From UBA5486 sp036744795 (GTDB taxonomy: Bacteria; Bacillota; UBA4882; UBA10575): a stretch of DNA of 10,276 nt. Position 1 is the first letter of the stretch. Every line of letters starts with the position of its first letter. Made by a program: the position numbers and the translations under genes. Below, piece after piece: positions 5,034 to 10,276 of this stretch. Under the pieces are notes generated by a model. The model was given only the letters and a program-made list of their open reading frames with translations, was not told where the DNA came from and searched no databases. Location of the stretch: contig DAIOHK010000060.1 in NCBI GenBank assembly GCA_036744795.1, forward strand, positions 1 to 10,276, in the 5' to 3' direction.

Positions 5034-7202
5034 ATGAGTTTCCATAAGATCTTTGAACCAGGAAAGATAGGTAAGTGTAAGATTAAAAACCGGATTATCA
5101 TGGCTCCAATGGGGAATATTAATATGGCAGATCCGATTGGTAGACCGCTTCTGAAAATGATCGACTATTTTGTAGAACGGGCCAAGGGAGGAACCGGACT
5201 TTTGATTACTGGTTTAACTCCTGTTTCTTATGGCGTTGACCCTACGGTGTCAGAGGATAATGATACTACTTATTTCCCAAGAATTGATGGTTCTTCCCGG
5301 ACCAGGATGTCCGGATGGCGCGATCTTGCTGCTGGGGTCCATTCTTTTGATACAAAAATATTTATACAATTAACAGCTGGGCTCGGTAGGGTTGGTTCAC
5401 CAGAACCTTTTCTTAAAGGGAAACTTCTGAAATCAGCTTCTGTAAATAAAAACTTTTATGTTCCGCAACTTCCCCATCTACCGTTTAGCAACAGACAGAT
5501 CAAAAAGATCGTAAAAAGTTTCGGGCAAAGTGCGATTAATGCTAAGGTTTCCGGGTTTGATGGTGTTCAATTACATGGACATGAGGGTTATTTAATGGAT
5601 CAGTTAACCTCTGCGCCCTGGAACCGGAGAAAACTTGGCAGATACAGCAACAAATTTCAGTTTGCCATCGATGTAGTCCGTGAAATCAAAAAGACTTGTG
5701 GTGAAGATTTCCCTATTATCTACCGGGTGGATTTAACTCAGGGCCTGAGAGAATCTTATGGAGAAGAAATCTTTAACAAAAAGTTCCGCGGGATGGAAAG
5801 AACCATTGAAGAGGGGCTGGAATTCTGCCGGGTATTGGCAGAAGCTGGTGTAGATGCCTTTGATGTGGATAAAGGTTGTTATGATAACTGGTTCTGGCCT
5901 CATCCTCCAGCCTATTTTAATGATATTCCTTATGTTGAAGAGATGGCTGGCCGCTTAAAGGCATTCTTTAAACAGGAAAAAATAGATGCTCAGGTTATAG
6001 CTGTAGGAAAACTCGGGGATCCGGATAAGGCTGAAGAGGTTTTAGAGAAGGGTTGGGCTGATTTCTTTATGCTGGGTCGTCCTTTGCTGGCTGATCCTTA
6101 CTGGCCGCAGAAGGTTCGAGAAAACAGAGTACAAGAAATCATTCACTGTATTGGTGACCAAGAAGGATGTATCCAATCATTCATCTTGGGGGGACACCCG
6201 TGCTGTACAGTAAATCCTTATACCGGATTTGAAGATACCAAACGGTTAGAGAAAGCAGAGAAGGTTAAAAAGGTGGCGATTATTGGTGCTGGACCTGGTG
6301 GGTGTGAAGCCGCAAAAACCGCTTTGGCCAGGGGACACCAGGTTACGCTCTTTGAGAAAACGGATCGAGTTGGTGGACAACTGGTTGCCGGCGGAAAAAT
6401 GAAGATTAAACATGATGTAGCGAAATACCTAAGTAATCTTCAATATCAAATGGATCTATTGAGCAAAAATGGGCTGGAGATCAAATATAATACCTTTGTC
6501 AAGGTGGAAGATTTAAAAGGTAAATATGATGTGATCATCTGTGCCAATGGACTGAATCCAGTAATTCCTGAACTTGAAGGGAAGGATCTGGTTAGGTCAG
6601 TTGAAGCCAGGGAATTATTGATAAATGGGATGAAATTACCAGATGATGCAAGAAAAATTACGGTTATCGGTGGAGGAGTAGTCGGGTGTGAAGTCGCATT
6701 TTCCCTTGCCTATGAGCAGGGACTTGAAGTTACTGTGGTGGAGATGCTACCTCATTTGATGACCGGAACAGTACATGCTAATCGGAGTATGTTACTGTGG
6801 ATGATGATGGGGAAGGGTGCGCCTTCAGGTCGGCAGGAGGATGTTTTACAAGTACCGGTAAAAGTCTTTACCTCTTCAAAAGTCGTTAGGTTCGCAAAAG
6901 GAAAAACCTTTATTATGGCCAACCGTAAAAGGAAAGATCCTTACACGCCTTGGACTACCTTGATCCCGGATAATATTCATAACCCCTTTGACCGGCCACT
7001 GAATCCTAAAAATGTAGAAGAGATAGCAATTGATACAGATTTTGTTATATATGCTACCGGAGGTCGCGCTGATGATCTTCTTTACTATGAACTCCTAAAA
7101 CAGAAAGCAGCCCCAGAGGTTTATTGCATCGGTGATGCTAGAACTCCGGGTCGGGCTTGGGAGGCTATTACCTCTGCTAATGAAGTAGCAAGATTTATAT
7201 AA
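5034..7202 (+). CDS. NADH:flavin oxidoreductase (old yellow enzyme / 2,4-dienoyl-CoA reductase type)
   Basis: A 722-residue protein starting at ATG 5034, seven bases after AAAGGAG (5020-5026). Residues 1 to about 365 form an FMN TIM barrel ('KNRIIMAPMG' 18-27; 'HGHEGYLMDQ' 181-190 at the substrate pocket; 'FFMLGRPLLADP' 344-355 in the phosphate-binding region). Residues 372-391 are the Fe-S segment. Residues 413-442 are an FAD Rossmann motif ('VAIIGAGPGG') and 541-570 an NAD(P)H motif ('ITVIGGGVVG'). This is the domain order of E. coli FadH, BaiCD/BaiH and trimethylamine dehydrogenase. Such enzymes pass hydride from NAD(P)H through FAD and Fe-S to FMN and usually reduce activated C=C bonds. 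The Fe-S motif reads C372-x2-D375-x3-C379-x11-C391, so Asp replaces the usual second cysteine. Its place after aconitase X suggests it reduces a dehydration product. The substrate is unknown. Confidence 0.9.
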   Translation: MSFHKIFEPGKIGKCKIKNRIIMAPMGNINMADPIGRPLLKMIDYFVERAKGGTGLLITGLTPVSYGVDPTVSEDNDTTYFPRIDGSSRTRMSGWRDLAAGVHSFDTKIFIQLTAGLGRVGSPEPFLKGKLLKSASVNKNFYVPQLPHLPFSNRQIKKIVKSFGQSAINAKVSGFDGVQLHGHEGYLMDQLTSAPWNRRKLGRYSNKFQFAIDVVREIKKTCGEDFPIIYRVDLTQGLRESYGEEIFNKKFRGMERTIEEGLEFCRVLAEAGVDAFDVDKGCYDNWFWPHPPAYFNDIPYVEEMAGRLKAFFKQEKIDAQVIAVGKLGDPDKAEEVLEKGWADFFMLGRPLLADPYWPQKVRENRVQEIIHCIGDQEGCIQSFILGGHPCCTVNPYTGFEDTKRLEKAEKVKKVAIIGAGPGGCEAAKTALARGHQVTLFEKTDRVGGQLVAGGKMKIKHDVAKYLSNLQYQMDLLSKNGLEIKYNTFVKVEDLKGKYDVIICANGLNPVIPELEGKDLVRSVEARELLINGMKLPDDARKITVIGGGVVGCEVAFSLAYEQGLEVTVVEMLPHLMTGTVHANRSMLLWMMMGKGAPSGRQEDVLQVPVKVFTSSKVVRFAKGKTFIMANRKRKDPYTPWTTLIPDNIHNPFDRPLNPKNVEEIAIDTDFVIYATGGRADDLLYYELLKQKAAPEVYCIGDARTPGRAWEAITSANEVARFI

Positions 7203-7283
7203 TCTATAGCTAAGAAAGTTTTCAAACCTAACAATTTTACTGGCAAAGGTTGTTAAAAGATTCTGCTTAATTTCGGTTTATAA

Positions 7284-7328
7284 ACTGGAGGCTGACCCTG
7301 TTACTTTTGGGTCAGCCTCTAGTTTTTT
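7284..7328 (+). terminator. Rho-independent terminator of the aconitase X / reductase operon
   Basis: GAGGCTGACCC (7288-7298) pairs perfectly with GGGTCAGCCTC (7309-7319). The stem extends outward by one G-U and three Watson-Crick pairs (7284-7287 with 7320-7323), giving 15 bp around a 10-base loop. A run of six T follows (7323-7328). It lies about 80 bases after the reductase stop. Confidence 0.93.
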
Positions 7329-7329
7329 G

Positions 7330-7437
7330 ATTCTATTCGCATTTGCATCTAGAATATGCTCGAATGTGCTTGCCGATTAGCCATAATTTCCCTTTGTTTA
7401 CTAGCGTCCAATTGAAATTGACGAAGACTGCTTCTTC
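7330..7437. other. Tail region downstream of the LysM-SleB gene
   Basis: Convergent intergenic space. On the minus strand, where the hydrolase transcript would end, I find only short, interrupted complementarities and no stem followed by a T-run. An 11-codon minus-strand frame beginning near 7373 is too short to support as a gene. Confidence 0.35.
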
Positions 7438-8064
7438 TTATAAAGCGAAGACATGACTACCGATACGGTTGATGATCGGACGTGACCAAATCCAGTTATA
7501 TTTACTGTAGATCTTAGCTGGATTATAGAAGTACAGCGCTCCCCCGGTCGGGTCCCACCCTTTTAATGCGGCTTCTGCTGCTTTAATCGAGCTGGCCGTC
7601 AGCGGTTGCCAAAATTCTCCGTTGGCTACTGATTCAAATTGTGTTTCTTGGTAAATGATACCAGCAATAGTATTTGGAAATTTATTTGATTTAACCCGAT
7701 TGAGAATAACTGCTCCCACGGCAACTTGTCCCTCAAAGGATTCGCCACGGGCTTCACCATTGATTAGACGTGCCAATAGATACAAGTCATTACTATTTTC
7801 CGCTCCCTGTATCTGCAAATTTTGCATAGGGTTAGAATTGGGAATCCATATTTCTCCACCGGCCAGAATCTTGTCGGATGAAAGTTTGTTAGCATCTTTA
7901 AGATCATTTACTTCTGTACCATAACGTTCCGATAATTGGTACAAAGAGTCCCCCCATTGGATATTATAAGTCCAGGCAAAGGCGGGGGAGGAACAAACTA
8001 ACAGATTGATAATCAGCAAACAATAGGTCACTGCATTAATAATTATCTTGTTTTTAATTTTCAT
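7438..8064 (-). CDS. Secreted LysM-SleB cell-wall hydrolase
   Basis: The product has 208 residues from ATG 8064, preceded by AAGGGGT (8080-8074). An in-frame ATG at 8100 would add 12 residues in front of the signal peptide and falls inside a leader hairpin, so it is rejected. Residues 1-30 are a signal peptide (KIKNK n-region, long hydrophobic core, cleavage after 'SPAFA'). Residues about 33-76 are one LysM peptidoglycan-binding repeat ('YNIQWGDSLYQLSERYGT' to 'GGEIWIPN'). Residues about 93-208 are the SleB/CwlJ hydrolase_2 domain, with 'LARLINGEARGE' (97-108) carrying the probable catalytic Glu104, then 'GQVAVGAVILNRV' and 'GALYFYNP'. In spore-formers such lytic enzymes open the spore cortex, but vegetative paralogues are common, so the role may be general wall turnover. 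The gene is transcribed alone on the minus strand. Confidence 0.92.
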   Translation of the reverse strand: MKIKNKIIINAVTYCLLIINLLVCSSPAFAWTYNIQWGDSLYQLSERYGTEVNDLKDANKLSSDKILAGGEIWIPNSNPMQNLQIQGAENSNDLYLLARLINGEARGESFEGQVAVGAVILNRVKSNKFPNTIAGIIYQETQFESVANGEFWQPLTASSIKAAEAALKGWDPTGGALYFYNPAKIYSKYNWIWSRPIINRIGSHVFAL

Positions 8065-8073
8065 TATCGTATT

Positions 8074-8170
8074 ACCCCTTTTTAAGATTTTCGCGCACAT
8101 TCGTGCGTGCCGGTATCTTACCCATGCTCCGTGGGTCGGTTAGGATATCGGGTCTTGGGGGCCGCTGACT
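8074..8170 (-). ncRNA. GC-rich structured 5' leader of the hydrolase gene (possible riboswitch, class unknown)
   Basis: Between the predicted transcript start (about 8170) and the ribosome binding site lies a conspicuously GC-rich stretch in otherwise AT-rich DNA. On the minus strand CCGATATCCT (8151-8142) pairs with AAGATACCGG (8119-8110) at 8 of 10 positions. Inside it, after an AACCG bulge, ACCCA (8136-8132) pairs with TGGGT (8124-8120) around a 7-base loop. A second hairpin CGCAC/GTGCG (8107-8103 with 8098-8094, loop GAAT) follows just before the ribosome binding site. Wall hydrolases of this kind are often under cyclic-di-AMP (ydaO) riboswitches, but I do not recognise that consensus here. 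Confidence 0.45.
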
Positions 8171-8176
8171 TGATGC

Positions 8177-8205
8177 ATTATACCAGGGGAAATTATACTT
8201 GTCGA
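8177..8205 (-). promoter_or_regulatory. Sigma-A promoter of the LysM-SleB gene
   Basis: On the minus strand TCGACA (8205-8200, 5/6 match) and a perfect TATAAT (8182-8177) are 17 bases apart. Transcription would begin near 8170, leaving a leader of about 106 bases. Confidence 0.75.
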
Positions 8206-8543
8206 CCAGGATTTAAGACCGTATTAAGCTGGGATTTTAAGAAAATGCGAGAATAAAAGAGATATTTTAGTTTACATAATACATTTAAAGGAATAAAGGT
8301 TGATCTTCATACTTTGTTGTTAAGAATTTAAGTCCATTTACTAGATATAAACAACTCTAATCACCAAATGGGAAGAAGGTTTTAACTAAGTAAAACAAAA
8401 AACAATTTAATTTATTACCCAGGCAATGACTTCTTAGGAGGTAATCTATATCAAAAAAGGAGTAAAAGGGCAAAACCATGCCAAAATAGGAAGAAAAGGC
8501 TAGTCATGAAGATAACACGCAAAATACTGCAGGTATTTGTTAC
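8206..8543. other. AT-rich intergenic DNA without recognisable genes
   Basis: This stretch lies upstream of both the hydrolase promoter and the sugar-operon promoters. It contains one free-standing AGGAGG (8437-8442), but no start codon with a usable frame follows: only a short open stretch to a TAG near 8500 and then a 13-codon frame. I see no tRNA, insertion sequence or strong terminator. A divergent LacI-type regulator, which might be expected next to the operators, is not present. Confidence 0.4.
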
Positions 8544-8573
8544 TTGAAACAAAGCATTAACATATATTATTAT
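8544..8573 (+). promoter_or_regulatory. Candidate sigma-A promoter of the sugar ABC operon (upstream option)
   Basis: TTGAAA (8544-8549) and TATTAT (8568-8573) with an 18-base spacer. Transcription would start near 8580, placing the first LacI-type operator about 27 bases downstream. The region is AT-rich, so chance matches are likely. Confidence 0.4.
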
Positions 8574-8606
8574 ATACATAAGTAAACTGTTTTATATACT
8601 ATTTGA

Positions 8607-8618
8607 GTAAACGTTTAC
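8607..8618. promoter_or_regulatory. LacI-family operator 1
   Basis: GTAAACGTTTAC is a perfect 12-bp palindrome with the central CG typical of LacI/GalR-family operators, including CcpA-like cre sites. It lies 202 bases before the start codon of a sugar-binding protein gene. Confidence 0.7.
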
Positions 8619-8632
8619 GTTAAACTAACTTA

Positions 8633-8661
8633 TTCAAAAACTGGATTGGAATTAATATTAT
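8633..8661 (+). promoter_or_regulatory. Candidate sigma-A promoter between the two operators
   Basis: TTCAAA (8633-8638) and TATTAT (8656-8661) with a 17-base spacer. A start near 8668 would sit between the two LacI-type operators, a layout suited to repression by looping. Matches are partial. Confidence 0.35.
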
Positions 8662-8719
8662 TTTTTTAAAAAATATAAGGCAACCAGAAATTAATATGGA
8701 AAGCAGAAGTCTAGTTATT

Positions 8720-8735
8720 ACGTAAACGTTTACGT
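8720..8735. promoter_or_regulatory. LacI-family operator 2
   Basis: ACGTAAACGTTTACGT is a perfect 16-bp palindrome that contains the same 12-bp core as operator 1. The two centres are 115 bp apart. Finding the same core twice upstream of a carbohydrate ABC operon strongly suggests local sugar-responsive control. The regulator gene is outside the window. Confidence 0.75.
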
Positions 8736-8819
8736 GCAAAATTTTTACTAAGAGGTGGTGATGGAGGAAAGTTATATAAAGCAAGTCTGAGCTTTAAAAG
8801 TAATAAGGAGGAGTTTACG

Positions 8820-10026
8820 ATGAAAAAAACCGGATTTTGTTTTAGTTTGATTTTAATTTTGATACTTACTTTATCTACCTTTAATGTAAGTGCTGCTAAG
8901 GTAAGACTGGAATTTTTCCAAAACAAACAGGAAGCGGTTAAGACTTTTGATGAATTAATCGCCAGATTTGAAAAAGAACATCCCAATGTTGATATCGAAC
9001 AGAATTTTGTTCCTAATGCGGAGACTGTAATTAAAGCAAGACTGGTTAAGAATGATCTTAATGGCTATTGGTGGAAACGCTACTTATGGTGAATTAGCTG
9101 CTTCCGGAGTTTTATATGATTTTTCTAAGGAACCAGCGGTGGAGAGGGTACAAAGTTCGTATATTACAATGCTTAACAGATTAGCTGATAAAAAGATCCC
9201 AAATGGCATTCCTTTTTCGGCTAATGCTAATACAGTATTGTATAACAAAGATAAATTCAAAGAATTAGGTTTAAAAGTTCCCAAGACCTGGGATGAATTT
9301 ATTGATACCGCTGAGAAGATTAAAAAAGCGGGTGAAGTTCCTTTTTACTTAACATTTAAAGATGCTTGGACCGCTATGGTTCCCTGGAACACTTTGGCTT
9401 CCAATCTACATGGTGATGATTTCTATGATCAAATGAAGAATGGTCACACTTCGTTTACTGAAAGATATAAAGAAATCGCGGAGAAGGAATTGGCTCTTCT
9501 AAACTATGGACATAATGATAATTTCGGTATTGGGTATGATCAAGGTAATACTGCTTTTGCTAATGGTAAATCTGTTATGTATCTTCAAGGAATTTGGGCG
9601 ATCGGTTCAATAAAAAGCCAGAACCCTAATATTAATTTAGGCGTTTTCTCACTTCCTGCAACAAATGATCCGAATAAAAACCGGTTAGTTTCGGGAGTAG
9701 ATACTGTTTTGACTATACCTGCGAAAAGTAGGAATACTAAAATCGCCAAGGAATTCCTTTACTTTCTATTACAAAAAGAAAATGCTCAATATTATATAGA
9801 CCAGGAAAATTTATTCTCTGCTGTAAAAGGGGTCTATCAGACAGATCCGGAATTAGTAGGAATTAAAGAATACTTTGAGACCGGCCGGATTACCAGTTTT
9901 GCTGATCATTACTATCCTCCGGGAATGCAAGTTGCGAATTTAATCCAGGAATTCCTCCTCAAAAAAGACGTTAAGACCTTCCTAAAAACCATGGATAATG
10001 AATGGCAGAAAGTGGAATCCAGATAA
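8820..10026 (+). pseudogene. Carbohydrate ABC transporter solute-binding protein (family 1), frameshifted
   Basis: The gene starts at ATG 8820 after AAGGAGGAG. The first frame encodes a signal peptide (MKKTGFCFSLIL... to 'NVSA') and a mature start ('KVRLEFFQNKQEAVKTFDELIARFEKEHPNVDIEQ') typical of sugar-binding proteins, then runs through 'AETVIKARLVKNDL' and stops at 9092. The rest continues in the next frame from about 9055 ('ILMAIGGNATYGELAASGVLYDF') to the stop at 10026. It includes 'GIPFSANANTVLYNKDKF', 'VPKTWDEFIDTAEKIKKAG' and 'YLQGIWAIGSI'. Together they give about 400 residues, normal for the family. The usual x-P-D between 'KND' and 'ILM' is missing, so a small deletion at about 9055-9060 fits better than a single wrong base. 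No lipobox cysteine is present. Remaining possibilities are sequencing error or recoding. Confidence 0.85.
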
Positions 10027-10035
10027 GAATAGTTA

Positions 10036-10075
10036 TAAGCACAGATTTATACCATATGGTGTAAATCTGTGCTTA
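10036..10075. repeat. 40-bp near-perfect palindrome between binding-protein and permease genes
   Basis: Bases 10036-10055 and 10056-10075 are reverse complements except for one position, which is a G-U pair in RNA. The folded RNA would have about 18 bp and a 4-base loop. No T-run follows (AACCCA), so it is not a standard terminator. Intercistronic stem-loops at this place in sugar ABC operons are known to protect the upstream binding-protein mRNA and reduce permease expression, which is the likely role. Confidence 0.65.
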
Positions 10076-10110
10076 ACCCAAAAGTCCATTCTTTATAGGG
10101 GTGATTATTG

Positions 10111-10276
10111 TTGAACAAGGTTACTGGAAACTATATACTCGAACCTAAAAGCAAACATCGGTTTAGATATAAATCGTCCTATACTTATTTACTTATGGTT
10201 CTCCCAGCTTTGCTACTATTTTTTGCCTTTCATACCTTTCCGGCTTTGCAAGGTATTTTTTATAGCTTTACCAATT
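10111..10276 (+). CDS. Carbohydrate ABC transporter permease (MalF/UgpA-like), cut by the window end
   Basis: A frame from TTG 10111 stays open to the window end (55 codons). AGGGGTGAT (10097-10105), close to the ideal ribosome binding site, lies five bases before the TTG, and no ATG or GTG in the same frame competes. The visible part has a basic cytoplasmic N-terminus (...KSKHRFRYKSSYTY) and a first membrane helix at residues about 27-44 ('LLMVLPALLLFFAFHTF'), then 'PALQGIFYSFTN'. That is the usual opening of MalF-type permeases (…P.l…f…P.l..i..Sf.). It follows the binding-protein gene by 84 bases, in standard operon order, and would form the membrane channel with a second permease further downstream. 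Confidence 0.85.
   Translation, partial: MNKVTGNYILEPKSKHRFRYKSSYTYLLMVLPALLLFFAFHTFPALQGIFYSFTN

Noticed and set aside
8065..8100. Start of the LysM-SleB protein at ATG 8100
   Set aside because: It would put 12 residues before a complete signal peptide, and the codon lies in the loop of a leader hairpin. ATG 8064 follows a ribosome binding site.
8074..8170. Cyclic-di-AMP (ydaO) riboswitch call for the hydrolase leader
   Set aside because: The gene family fits, but I cannot locate the conserved ydaO core elements, and the leader is only about 100 bases. It was kept as a structured leader of unknown class.
8456..8547. Small peptide gene after AGGAGG near 8440
   Set aside because: No ATG, GTG or TTG with proper spacing leads into more than a few codons; the ATG at 8506 gives only 13 codons without its own ribosome binding site.
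8651..8682. T-run/A-run palindrome as a terminator
   Set aside because: It is made only of A-T pairs in very AT-rich DNA with no GC stem, so it is more likely promoter-region composition.
8711..8986. Minus-strand reading frame across the second operator and the binding-protein start
   Set aside because: It overlaps a strong ribosome binding site, a palindromic operator and a clear signal peptide on the plus strand; the encoded sequence looks like a shadow.

Overview
The window looks like a chromosomal segment of a low-GC, anaerobic, motile member of the Bacillota (Clostridia-like). The grounds are AT-rich intergenic DNA, strong AGGAGG-type ribosome binding sites with ATG, GTG and TTG starts, a SleB/LysM cell-wall hydrolase, a chemoreceptor, and oxygen-sensitive enzyme families (aconitase X and an Fe-S/FMN/FAD reductase). 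I cannot name the species.

Layout. (1) Positions 74-871 (+): a strong sigma-A promoter, a repeated palindrome that could be an operator, and a protein that joins a Phd/YefM antitoxin-like domain to a Uma2 (DUF820) PD-(D/E)XK nuclease-like domain. (2) Positions 912-2532 (-): a six-helix chemoreceptor with its own terminator and a possible sigma-D promoter. (3) Positions 2558-7328 (+): a probable catabolic operon made of the aconitase X catalytic subunit, the aconitase X swivel subunit (DUF126) and a 722-residue NADH:flavin oxidoreductase of the 2,4-dienoyl-CoA reductase type, ending at a textbook terminator. A dehydratase followed by a C=C reductase suggests net reductive removal of a hydroxyl group; the substrate is unknown. 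(4) Positions 7438-8205 (-): a secreted LysM-SleB hydrolase with a good promoter and a GC-rich structured leader of unrecognised class. (5) Positions 8544-10276 (+): the start of a carbohydrate ABC transporter operon, with two LacI-type operators, a solute-binding protein gene broken by a frameshift, a 40-bp palindrome and the first 55 codons of a permease.

The most unusual element lies between the aconitase X swivel gene and the reductase gene (4663-4888). It holds three successive hairpins that share one architecture: a 4-bp base, an unpaired T in the 3' arm, a 5-bp stem, an unpaired G in the 5' arm and a 4-6-bp top. The middle copy differs from the other two by compensatory substitutions on both arms, so pairing appears to be conserved. 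Copies 1 and 3 also share a 41-base identical segment, and copy 1 begins at the stop codon of the upstream gene. I do not recognise this family.

Other points: the reductase has Asp in place of one of the four expected Fe-S ligand cysteines, the solute-binding protein has no lipobox, and the two sugar-operon operators have centres 115 bp apart, close to 11 helical turns.
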